From Verrucomicrobiia bacterium (GTDB taxonomy: Bacteria; Verrucomicrobiota; Verrucomicrobiia; Limisphaerales; UBA8199), in NCBI GenBank assembly GCA_035946615.1, contig DASYZB010000039.1, positions 1-46,143 on the forward strand: a DNA stretch of 46,143 nucleotides, in the 5' to 3' direction. The translations under genes were made by a program, and so were the position numbers. Below are positions 1-7,511 of this stretch, one piece after another. Numbering within the stretch: the stretch's first letter is position 1; each line of letters starts with the position of its first letter. The notes under the pieces are model-generated. The model searched no databases, was not told the DNA's origin, and was given only the letters and a program-made list of their open reading frames with translations.

Positions 1-91
1 AGGATGCATAGTAGGGGGGTCTAATAGATAGCTTGTCGCTTCCAGGACATGGTAAATCCTCAGGTGAACCCAGTTCAGTGATGATTTGAAA

Positions 92-104
92 CCCGAAGTT
101 CGGG
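92..104 (+). promoter_or_regulatory. small hairpin in the leader of the RRM gene
   Basis: The six bases CCCGAA are followed after one base by the perfect complement TTCGGG, about 45 nt before the RRM start codon. The rest of bases 1-149 contains no gene I can support. RNA-binding-protein mRNAs often carry structured leaders, but a regulatory role here is only a guess. Confidence 0.25.
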
Positions 105-149
105 AACAGTTTGGAAACCAGGGTAGAACTAGGGACATTTAAAAATCAT

Positions 150-458
150 ATGAACACAAAGATATTTGTAGGCAACCTGTCGTTCAACACGACGGAGAAT
201 GACTTGCAGGACGCCTTTGCGGCGCACGGCACAGTGACGGAGGCCAATCTGATGATGGACCGCGCCACGGGCAAGCCCCGCGGGTTTGCTTTCATCACGA
301 TGGCAACCCCCGAAGAGGCCCAGAAAGCCATTGAGGCCTTGAACGGCTCGACGCTGGATGGGCGCAATCTGACGGTCAATGTAGCCAAGCCCCGGGAAGA
401 ACGTTCCGGCGGCGGCGGCCGAGACCACGCCCGCGCCGACTACGGACGGCGTTACTAA
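150..458 (+). CDS. RRM-domain RNA-binding protein
   Basis: A 102-aa protein that is essentially one RNA recognition motif. The RNP2 strand IFVGNL lies at residues 5-10, and the RNP1 octamer RGFAFITM lies about 35 residues later. It ends in a short Gly/Arg-rich tail ([18 protein letters not shown]), the layout of the single-RRM proteins of cyanobacteria, planctomycetes and verrucomicrobia. Such proteins bind single-stranded RNA in the cytoplasm and are often cold-induced. The ATG at 150 is preferred to the in-frame ATG at 111 because family members begin directly with the first strand ([10 protein letters not shown]). A strong terminator follows, so it is probably transcribed alone. The family call is firm; the RNA targets are unknown. 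Confidence 0.93.
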   Translation: MNTKIFVGNLSFNTTENDLQDAFAAHGTVTEANLMMDRATGKPRGFAFITMATPEEAQKAIEALNGSTLDGRNLTVNVAKPREERSGGGGRDHARADYGRRY

Positions 459-472
459 GAGCCTTTTTGCAC

Positions 473-507
473 AAGGGCGTGGAGCTGACAGTTCCGCGCC
501 CTTTTTT
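473..507 (+). terminator. intrinsic terminator after the RRM gene
   Basis: Bases 473-483 pair with 493-503 in an 11-bp stem with one G-U pair and a 9-nt loop, and the run of T at 502-507 follows. It lies 14 nt past the RRM stop and 19 nt before rpoD, so it separates the two transcription units. Confidence 0.88.
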
Positions 508-525
508 GTTTCCGGGAACAGCAAC

Positions 526-2370
526 ATGAATGATAGCGCGCACAAATCCTCGAGCGGGAAAGGCCCAACCGCCTCAAGCAAAGCGCGTCCGGCGCGCAAG
601 CCGTTCATTTTTGGGGCCAAAGCCAGCGCTGGCAAAGAAGCACAGGCGCCAACAACTCAGAAGGCGCCTGTTGAAGCCACCCAAGGAGCCAGGCCTGCGA
701 GGAAAGCCTTGAATGGCAACTGGCTGTCTGAGGCGCTTAAAGGCCTGATCCATACCGCTCGGGAGCAGGGGTATTTGACCTACGACGACATCAATGAGGT
801 GCTGGTGGAGGGAGTTTCCCCCGATGATTTGGAGGCGCTTTACACGGAGCTGCGGAGCGTTGGCATCGAGATTGTCGTCCATGCCGAGGTCGAGAAGGTC
901 AAGGCCGAGGAACCCGAACCTGAGGAAGAGCGCGGATTCGAAGCTCTCGATGATCCGGTGCGGATGTATATGAACCAGATGGGCAAAGTGCCTTTGCTCA
1001 CGCGGGAGCAGGAGGTAGAGGTTTGCAAGCGCATCGAAACAGCGGAATTGGAGATGAAGCGGCTGGTATATCGGCTCGGTTTTGCCGCCAAGGAGCACAA
1101 CGCGATTGCCGAGAAGTTGCTGGCCGACCCGCCCAAAGAACGTTATGACCGCATCATCGAGGAAAAGAAGGTCACCAGCCGCCAGCGCCACCTTCAAAAC
1201 CTGGGCAAGCTAGTAAAAGGAGTCCGCCTGGCGGATGGACAGGTGGATGAGTGCTTTGTTCGCTGGCAGAATGCCGCGTCACCCAGCCAACGGCAAAGAG
1301 TTTTTGCCGAGTTCCAGAGGCTGGACAAACACCTCCAGGAGGCGCTTCCGAAGTTCTTTTTCAAACAGAAGGTCATTGAGGACCTGGTTGGGGTCGCCCG
1401 CAATGTCCAGGAGAAGTTCCAAGCCGGCTTGAAGCGGATTGAGGAGCTTGAAGGGGAGCCCAAGAGCAGCCGGCGCCAAGGCGCGTTGCAAGAGGAACGG
1501 GACAGGCTCCTTGCGCTGGAACAATTTGCCCGGTGTCCGCGCGAGGAGTTTGGCCGGAGGCTGGAGCAGTTGCAGCAGGCGGCGGGCCTGGCGCATCAGG
1601 CCAAGAGCGAGATGGCGGAGGCGAATTTGCGCCTGGTGGTTTCGATTGCAAAGAAGTACGTCAACCGGGGTCAGTCGTTCCTGGATTTGATTCAGGAAGG
1701 CAACCTGGGCCTGCTCAAAGGGGTCGAGAAATTCGAGTATCGGCGAGGTTACAAGTTTTCCACGTATGCCGTTTGGTGGATTCGGCAGGCCTTGACCCGA
1801 TCGATAGCCGACCAGTCACGCACGATTCGCATTCCGGTGCACATGATCGAGATCATGACCAAGCTGTGGCGGGTGCAGAAACAGCTCGGCCAGGACCTGG
1901 GCCGCGAGCCCACGGCCGAGGACTTGGCGGACGAGATGCATCTTTCCATCGAGCGAATTAACGCCTTGCTCAAAATGGCTCGCCAGCCGGTCTCTCTGGA
2001 CGCCCCGGTCGGAGACGATGCGGACGTGAACGTGGGTGATTTCATTGAAGACAAGAGCGCGGAGAACCCAGCCGACGGCACCAGCCACAACCTGCTCAAG
2101 GCGAATCTGGACAGGGTGCTGACCAGCCTCAGCCAGCGTGAGCGGAAGATACTCGAAATGCGCTTTGGGCTGGTGGATGGCTGCGGTCACACGCTGGAGG
2201 AAATCGGCAATCTTTACAGCGTCACGCGCGAGCGCATCCGCCAGATAGAAGCCAAGGCCCTGCGCAAATTGCGCCACCCCACGCGCGCGCATCAGCTCCG
2301 CGGCTTTCTTGATACTCAACCAGAAGCCGGCGTGGCCGGCATTTCCGAATCCCGAGAACGCAAAATGTAA
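526..2370 (+). CDS. rpoD: RNA polymerase primary sigma factor (sigma-70)
   Basis: A 614-aa housekeeping sigma factor. Residues 1-65 are a Lys/Ala/Pro-rich low-complexity extension. Region 1.1 follows (about 66-105, with [12 protein letters not shown]), then region 1.2 (from about 142, [18 protein letters not shown]). A roughly 190-residue charged non-conserved region comes next, then region 2 from about 365 ([36 protein letters not shown]), region 3, and region 4 from about 534 ([15 protein letters not shown], then the helix-turn-helix [20 protein letters not shown]). The presence of regions 1.1 and 1.2 and the invariant region 2 mark it as the primary factor rather than an alternative one. 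No strong ribosome-binding site is visible. The terminator just upstream implies its own promoter. Confidence 0.97.
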   Translation: MNDSAHKSSSGKGPTASSKARPARKPFIFGAKASAGKEAQAPTTQKAPVEATQGARPARKALNGNWLSEALKGLIHTAREQGYLTYDDINEVLVEGVSPDDLEALYTELRSVGIEIVVHAEVEKVKAEEPEPEEERGFEALDDPVRMYMNQMGKVPLLTREQEVEVCKRIETAELEMKRLVYRLGFAAKEHNAIAEKLLADPPKERYDRIIEEKKVTSRQRHLQNLGKLVKGVRLADGQVDECFVRWQNAASPSQRQRVFAEFQRLDKHLQEALPKFFFKQKVIEDLVGVARNVQEKFQAGLKRIEELEGEPKSSRRQGALQEERDRLLALEQFARCPREEFGRRLEQLQQAAGLAHQAKSEMAEANLRLVVSIAKKYVNRGQSFLDLIQEGNLGLLKGVEKFEYRRGYKFSTYAVWWIRQALTRSIADQSRTIRIPVHMIEIMTKLWRVQKQLGQDLGREPTAEDLADEMHLSIERINALLKMARQPVSLDAPVGDDADVNVGDFIEDKSAENPADGTSHNLLKANLDRVLTSLSQRERKILEMRFGLVDGCGHTLEEIGNLYSVTRERIRQIEAKALRKLRHPTRAHQLRGFLDTQPEAGVAGISESRERKM

Positions 2371-2468
2371 GAGCCTCAGACTTCCTGATCCCCTGGAAAG
2401 TGAGACGGGGTGATGGAGTGGTGGAGTGGCATTCCGAGCCTGTTATCGGAGGACGAGGAGAGGGGGTT

Positions 2469-3422
2469 TTAACTTCCAAAGACCTGCCGGACAAACTCTC
2501 TGCTGATGCGATGATCCTCGATTGGGGAGCGGGTGATGGTGGTGGCAGGTTCCAGCGCGATTTCGACCGAGAAGCGCCGGGCCAGGCGATGTTCCCGGGC
2601 ATATTGGGCGACGGCTGAGTAATCCACATCGCCGGGCTCGAGGTCTTCGAGCCAAATCCGGTTGCGGCTCTGGCGCAGGTGCCAGGTTACCACGCGTTGA
2701 CCATACTGCCTTAAGGCATCCAGCGGCATGATCCCTCCTTTCCATACCCAATGCACATCGTAGCACCAGCCGACCACTTCGGGCTTGGTATGATCGAAGT
2801 CATAGTGGAATTCGCGCGCGTGGTTGGCCATCTCGGGCATGTGTTGATGGACGCCCAGTTTCATTCCCATCGCGTTGAGGCCCGCGCCTAATTCGCTCAA
2901 GGCCGCCACCTGTGTCTTGAGTTCCGCGTCGGTTTTTTCGCGCCCAATTGGGTCTGCGTTGCAACTGATTACTTGGAAACCGGCTTCCTGGCATACTTTT
3001 GCCGCTGCCAGGATATTGGCGACCACTTCGGTGGCCTTGCCTTCTTCGTGCAGCCGAGCGCCGACATAGAGGCTGACTGGCTGCAATCCCTTGGCTTTGA
3101 GCTGTCCAGCGAAATGCGCGTTTTGGTCCGGATTCTTCACATCCATAAAGCCTTCGAGATAGTCATAGCCCGTGTCGCGCAGGGCCGAGATGATCTCCTC
3201 GACATCGAAGGGTTTTTTGGCGCGCTGAGCGTATTGGGTCCAGACATAAATGTTCGAGCCGACCAGCGATTTTGGCGTTGCCGGCGAGCCGGTCTCCGCC
3301 GCCCCAATGCCCTCATCAGCAGACAGCACAAGGCCGAGAGCCGCCGCTGAGGTTATCCCGAGAAATTCGCGCCGCGACTGAAGGCGGTTGGTTTTGGAAT
3401 CGGAAAGGAGGCTTGCGCGCAT
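2469..3422 (-). CDS. Tat-exported TIM-barrel protein (sugar phosphate isomerase/epimerase family)
   Basis: A 317-aa protein of the xylose-isomerase-like TIM-barrel family. The ATG at 3422 is chosen because it puts the Tat signal (SRREFLG followed by a short hydrophobic stretch) near residues 16-36. The in-frame start at 3503 has a closer GGAGG but would bury the signal behind 27 extra residues. The barrel contains typical motifs: MKLGVHQHMPEM (metal-site histidines and glutamate), WCYDVHWVWKGG and VTWHLRQ. Related proteins isomerise, epimerise or act as lyases on sugars, in this lineage often in the periplasm. The substrate cannot be read from sequence. It converges with rpoD, 98 nt away. Confidence 0.82.
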   Translation of the reverse strand: MRASLLSDSKTNRLQSRREFLGITSAAALGLVLSADEGIGAAETGSPATPKSLVGSNIYVWTQYAQRAKKPFDVEEIISALRDTGYDYLEGFMDVKNPDQNAHFAGQLKAKGLQPVSLYVGARLHEEGKATEVVANILAAAKVCQEAGFQVISCNADPIGREKTDAELKTQVAALSELGAGLNAMGMKLGVHQHMPEMANHAREFHYDFDHTKPEVVGWCYDVHWVWKGGIMPLDALRQYGQRVVTWHLRQSRNRIWLEDLEPGDVDYSAVAQYAREHRLARRFSVEIALEPATTITRSPIEDHRISREFVRQVFGS

Positions 3423-3510
3423 GACGCCATTGAAGACCGGACGGCGGCAGAAAAAAAGAAGAAAAGGAAACCGTTGAAACGGGGTTAACGGCTCGTTCAG
3501 CATTCACCTC

Positions 3511-3540
3511 CACCCCCATGAATGGCCATGAATGGGGGTG
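3511..3540. repeat. inverted repeat upstream of the TIM-barrel gene
   Basis: CACCCCCAT at 3511-3519 is perfectly complementary to ATGGGGGTG at 3532-3540. Inside it the decamer CCATGAATGG is repeated in tandem. It lies in the divergent region between the TIM-barrel gene and the hexosaminidase gene, where an operator for either gene would sit. It carries no T tract. The regulatory role is inferred. Confidence 0.5.
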
Positions 3541-3712
3541 TTAATCAGAGTCCGCCGCCCGGTGCGAGCGCAGGTGGAATAGGTTTCTAGATACACAGCA
3601 TTGGGTTATCCTAAGACAACACCACTTCACGAAGAATTTTGTCTCGCACCCTTTTTCACTTTGCCCGCGCCTGATTTGTGATAACCTCAGAGCCCTAAAA
3701 GGCGCAGAAAAC

Positions 3713-5392
3713 ATGACATCCAAAGTTAGTCGTAGCATTGTTGGGCTGGCGGGTCTCGGCCTGGCCTCATTGTTAGCAGTGGAACTCTTTGCCGGAACAT
3801 CAAAGACACCGGCGCTGGTGCCATTGCCGCAGAAGCTCGAAATGCGCAAGGGCACATTCGTCTTGAGGCCTAAAACCCGGATCGTGGTTGATGCGGCCTC
3901 ACGCGATACCGGCGATTACCTGGCCCAGCGGCTGCGTCACTCGACCGGTTTTGCCTTGCCGGTCGTGAGCGACGCCAAAACCAAAGGGGACATTGTCCTT
4001 GGGGTTGCGCCGCAAAGGGCGGGGCTCGGAGAGGAATCTTACGATTTGTCAGTTTCCCCAGGGTCAGTGGTCATTGAGGGAGGTGATTCTGCAGGGGTGT
4101 TTTACGGAGCGCAAACATTGCTGCAGTTGGTTCCGGTGGAGGTCTTCAGCAGCACGATGACGAAAGGGATTAAATGGAGCATGCCGTCAGTGGCCATCCA
4201 TGATCAGCCGCGTTTCGCCTGGCGCGGGTTCATGCTGGATGTGAGCCGGCATTTCTTCAATAAATCAGAGATCAAACAGATGCTGGACCTGATGGCGCTG
4301 CACAAGCTGAACACCTTTCATTGGCATCTGACTGATGACCAGGGGTGGAGGATAGAAATCAAGAAGTATCCGCGCCTGACGGAGGTGGGGGCCTGGCGCA
4401 AGAGCATCGGTTTCAAACTCGATCCGAAGGCGAGCAGGGCTTACGGCCCGGATGGCCGTTACGGCGGTTATTACACGCAGGATGACATCCGGGAGATAGT
4501 CGCCTACGCCAAAGCCCTGCACATTACCATTGTGCCTGAGATCGAAATGCCGGGCCATTCCAGCGCCGCTTTGGCGGCCTACCCCGAGTTGAGCTGCACC
4601 GGCGGGCCCTTTAGCACGGATATGAGCGGGGGAGTTTTTCCGGGCGTCTATTGCGCTGGTAATGATGAGACGTTCAATTTTCTTGAGAACGTCCTGAGCG
4701 AGGTTATGGAACTCTTTCCGGGCAAGTATATCCACATCGGTGGCGACGAGGTTCCGAAACAGAGTTGGATGAACTGCGAGAAATGCCAGGCGCGCATGAA
4801 AGCCGAAGGGCTAAAGACAGGGCGTGAACTGGAGAGTTATTTCGTGAGGCGCATCGAGAAATTCCTTAATAGCAGGGGGCGCAGGCTCATTGGCTGGAGC
4901 GAGATTCGCGAGGGGGGCCTGGCACAGAACGCGGCTGTGATGGATTGGATCGGGGGCGCCTTCGAGGCCGCCAGCGCCGGGCATGACGTGGTGATGACTC
5001 CCACCGCGTATTGTTATTTTGATCATTATCAATCCACCAATCACGCCACCGAACCGCACGCGATTGGCGGGTTTCTGCCCTTAAACCAGGTGTATGCTTT
5101 CGACCCGATTCCCGCAGACCTGGAGGCTCAATATCGCAGCCATATTATCGGCGCCCAGGCTAACCTGTGGACCGAGTATGTGCCCTCGTTCAAACATGTC
5201 CAATATATGGCCTTTCCGCGCCTGTGCGCCATGGCCGAGGTGGGATGGTCGCCGCAACAAGAACGCAATTACGACGATTTCCGGCGGCGCCTGGCTGTTC
5301 ATTGCCGGCGTCTGGATGACTTGGGAGTCAATTACCGCAAAGGGATTCCGGACGCCAACGCGCCTAAAACCATTCAGTTAAGCGGGGGCTAA
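3713..5392 (+). CDS. beta-N-acetylhexosaminidase (glycoside hydrolase family 20)
   Basis: A 559-aa secreted enzyme that removes terminal N-acetylglucosamine or N-acetylgalactosamine from chitin-like or glycan substrates by substrate-assisted catalysis. Residues 1-28 look like a signal peptide. The GH20b domain follows (PLPQKLEMRKGTFVL onward), then the GH20 barrel from about 165 (RFAWRGFMLDVSRHF, HKLNTFHWHLTDDQGWRIE). The catalytic pair is Asp345-Glu346 in HIGGDEV, and a late tryptophan motif (ANLWTEYV) lines the active site. Length and motif order are normal for the family. It has no co-directional neighbour within 200 nt and converges with the GH13 gene. Confidence 0.93.
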   Translation: MTSKVSRSIVGLAGLGLASLLAVELFAGTSKTPALVPLPQKLEMRKGTFVLRPKTRIVVDAASRDTGDYLAQRLRHSTGFALPVVSDAKTKGDIVLGVAPQRAGLGEESYDLSVSPGSVVIEGGDSAGVFYGAQTLLQLVPVEVFSSTMTKGIKWSMPSVAIHDQPRFAWRGFMLDVSRHFFNKSEIKQMLDLMALHKLNTFHWHLTDDQGWRIEIKKYPRLTEVGAWRKSIGFKLDPKASRAYGPDGRYGGYYTQDDIREIVAYAKALHITIVPEIEMPGHSSAALAAYPELSCTGGPFSTDMSGGVFPGVYCAGNDETFNFLENVLSEVMELFPGKYIHIGGDEVPKQSWMNCEKCQARMKAEGLKTGRELESYFVRRIEKFLNSRGRRLIGWSEIREGGLAQNAAVMDWIGGAFEAASAGHDVVMTPTAYCYFDHYQSTNHATEPHAIGGFLPLNQVYAFDPIPADLEAQYRSHIIGAQANLWTEYVPSFKHVQYMAFPRLCAMAEVGWSPQQERNYDDFRRRLAVHCRRLDDLGVNYRKGIPDANAPKTIQLSGG

Positions 5393-5412
5393 CAGGAAAC
5401 GGGGGTTTGGGC

Positions 5413-6909
5413 TTAGGGCTGGGGTTGGAGTTGGAACAATTGGGCTGCATTGGCGGGTACATCCAGGAATAGTCCATGGTTCTGCAGTTCTAAGCCGGGA
5501 CGGACGTACTGCTCGTCACTCAGCAGATCTTGCATCGACCACGAACAGCTCGAAAGGTTTGGGAAATTCAAGGACACCACGCATTGGCTGGGGTGGGTAG
5601 CGAGGTTGATGACCACCAGGTCGAACAGATCGGGCTGGGCCTGCCATTGGACGATGACAAAATTCTGTGCGGTAGGATTATCCTGCCAAGCCGCTCGAGG
5701 CCGCAGCAGTTCGCCTTTGCCCTGCCCAACGGCGCTCCTGTTCAAAACCTGCAAAAGGTTTTCGTAAAGAGCGGTGATCCGAGGATCATCCGGGCCAGCC
5801 CTGCTCCGAACCAATTGCACGGGGGCCTTGCGGCGGGCGCCGGTGAGTTGTCCCTGGTGCAGAAAGCGCATCCCGGGCAAGGCCAGGACCAGCAAGGCTG
5901 CGGCCCGATGTTCTGAAAACGAGAGCAGGGAGGCGATTCTCGGTTCGTCATGGTTTTCGAGGAAATGGGCGCCTTGAGCCAAGGCCCCAGGACGCATTTC
6001 ATAGACGTGCCGCTGAACCGCCGCCGGAGCCCGGGCGAGGATTTTGTCCAGGAGGTCTTTATCGTAGGTAAAATCGAACCCGAGGGCTTGGAGGCGCGGT
6101 TCGAGGCCCCAGTAAGCTTCCGCCAGAAAAAGAAAGCCCGGAGCTTGCCTTTTAACGGCGAGAATAGCCGAAGCCCAAAACTCGGGCAGAGCGCCTGCGC
6201 CAGAGCGCGCCGGGCCAGGACTGACAGCCGCTTGAAGGGTTGGGACCTTTGGCCATGTTTGATTGAAGACATCGTTGAGCAACAGCATGGCCATATCGCA
6301 GCGAACCCCATCACAACAGCCGGCAATGCGTTGCAGCAATTCGATCATAATCCGGTGCGTTTCTGGCCGGCGGTAATCCAACTGCACGGTATCGGTCCAG
6401 GCGGCGAAGTTCGGGTCTTTGCCATGGGCCAGCCATCGCATGCCGGCCCTGGTTTGTTGCTGGAAATGTTCGGGCGCCCGGTCCTTGCTTTGCACAAATA
6501 ATTCCGGGCGCTCAACGACCCAAGGGTGGTCCAGGCCGAGGTGATTGGGGACAAAATCAAGAACGAGTTTTAGCCCGCGCGCGCTGAGTTGCTGCCGGAA
6601 CGTGTTTAAGGCTGCGTCGCCTCCCAATTCGGACCCCACGTGGTAATCCGCAATGGCATACGGCGAGCCGCCGACGGCTTCCGGCCCATACTCCGGACCG
6701 AGAAGCTTTAATTCAGACCAGGCCCGACTCCGTGCGAGCGGGCCGGTGGCCCAAACACCCATGAGCCAAATATGGGTAAAACCCAGGTCCTGCCACGCAG
6801 CAACCTCGGCTTCGGGCACCGAATCGAGCGTAACAGGGCGGGAATATTTTTTTGAAAGCTCGCCCAGCCACCATCGGGCATTGAGTTCGTAAAGGAGCGG
6901 TTGGCGCAC
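5413..6909 (-). CDS. GH13 alpha-amylase family glycosidase
   Basis: A 498-aa protein with the four conserved GH13 regions: region I DFVPNH (Asp118), region II DGVRCDMA (nucleophile Asp205, with Arg203), region III LAEAYW (acid/base Glu264) and region IV ENHDEPR (Asp321). The early barrel motif AIADYHVGSELGG is also typical. No signal peptide is visible, so it is probably cytoplasmic and acts on an alpha-glucan or a small alpha-glucoside. It starts with GTG immediately after the TAA of the ACT-domain gene, with no spacer base, so it is probably translated by coupling to that gene. Exact specificity within GH13 is not readable. Confidence 0.88.
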   Translation of the reverse strand: MRQPLLYELNARWWLGELSKKYSRPVTLDSVPEAEVAAWQDLGFTHIWLMGVWATGPLARSRAWSELKLLGPEYGPEAVGGSPYAIADYHVGSELGGDAALNTFRQQLSARGLKLVLDFVPNHLGLDHPWVVERPELFVQSKDRAPEHFQQQTRAGMRWLAHGKDPNFAAWTDTVQLDYRRPETHRIMIELLQRIAGCCDGVRCDMAMLLLNDVFNQTWPKVPTLQAAVSPGPARSGAGALPEFWASAILAVKRQAPGFLFLAEAYWGLEPRLQALGFDFTYDKDLLDKILARAPAAVQRHVYEMRPGALAQGAHFLENHDEPRIASLLSFSEHRAAALLVLALPGMRFLHQGQLTGARRKAPVQLVRSRAGPDDPRITALYENLLQVLNRSAVGQGKGELLRPRAAWQDNPTAQNFVIVQWQAQPDLFDLVVINLATHPSQCVVSLNFPNLSSCSWSMQDLLSDEQYVRPGLELQNHGLFLDVPANAAQLFQLQPQP

Positions 6910-7302
6910 TTAGGAATTCAGCGCCTTGAAGGCCTTGGCCGGGTTTGAGACGCGGAGAATGAGCAATCCATTTTTGGCGTTTGGGGGTGTGGCGCTGTAG
7001 CAGTACTCGATGTTGACTTTGGCATCCGCAAGTTTATGGGCGATTCGGGCCAGTTCACCTGGTTTATTGGTGCCGTCAATCATCAGGACGTCGTCCTCGA
7101 CAACCAGGGTCCCATGTTCTTCGAACAGGTGGAGTGCCTTGCGAAAATCGCTAAGCACCAGGCGGATGACGCTGTGGTCCACGGTGTCGCTGGTGGTAAT
7201 GGCATAGATGTTGATTTTGGCTTTAGCCAACTCCTCAGCCAGCCGGGCTAATGTGCCGGGCCGGTTATCGAGGAAAATGGCAAGTTGCTTGGTGATTTGC
7301 AT
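6910..7302 (-). CDS. tandem ACT-domain protein
   Basis: A 130-aa protein made of two ACT domains in tandem: residues 2-66 (QLAIFLDNRPGTLARLAEEL) and 68-128 (VLMIDGTNKPGELARIAHKL). Such stand-alone paired ACT proteins bind amino acids or similar small ligands and act as regulatory modules. No enzyme domain is fused to it. It is upstream of, and directly abuts, the GH13 gene, an unusual partner, so a link between amino-acid sensing and glucan breakdown is possible but unproven. Confidence 0.87.
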   Translation of the reverse strand: MQITKQLAIFLDNRPGTLARLAEELAKAKINIYAITTSDTVDHSVIRLVLSDFRKALHLFEEHGTLVVEDDVLMIDGTNKPGELARIAHKLADAKVNIEYCYSATPPNAKNGLLILRVSNPAKAFKALNS

Positions 7303-7381
7303 AGAATCATTAGTGGAGGATTACTGCCCGCACCATCATAGCCGATCAGGCTGGAATCGCCAACCGGGAAAAATGCCTTAT

Positions 7382-7510
7382 GGGCGTGTTTTGAAAATAG
7401 AATTGCCGCCATTCGTTCTCGTCCTCGTGGTCGTCCTCGTTCTCGCAAGACTGGAAAACCGAGGACGAAGGACGAGGAGGAACGGGAGCCGTCCATTTTT
7501 CAAACGCCCT
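7382..7510. repeat. imperfect long palindrome, copy A of a dispersed element
   Basis: About 129 bp forming an imperfect hairpin. The left end (7382-7398, GGGCGTGTTTTGAAAAT) is nearly the complement of the right end (7495-7509). The interior holds CTCGTCCTCGT-type repeats on the left and their complement on the right. The 14-mer CGTGTTTTGAAAAT and the 11-mer TCGTTCTCGTC recur in the element at 41072-41192. It fills the gap between the ACT gene and the cytochrome gene. Confidence 0.72.
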
Positions 7511-7511
7511 C

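Noticed and set aside
129-635. A 168-residue open frame on the minus strand
   Set aside because: Antisense to the RRM gene and the terminator, so not a likely gene.
7440-7480. CTCGTCCTCGT repeats as a possible CRISPR or microsatellite
   Set aside because: There are no regular spacers; the units form the arms of an imperfect palindrome that has a second copy at 41 kb.
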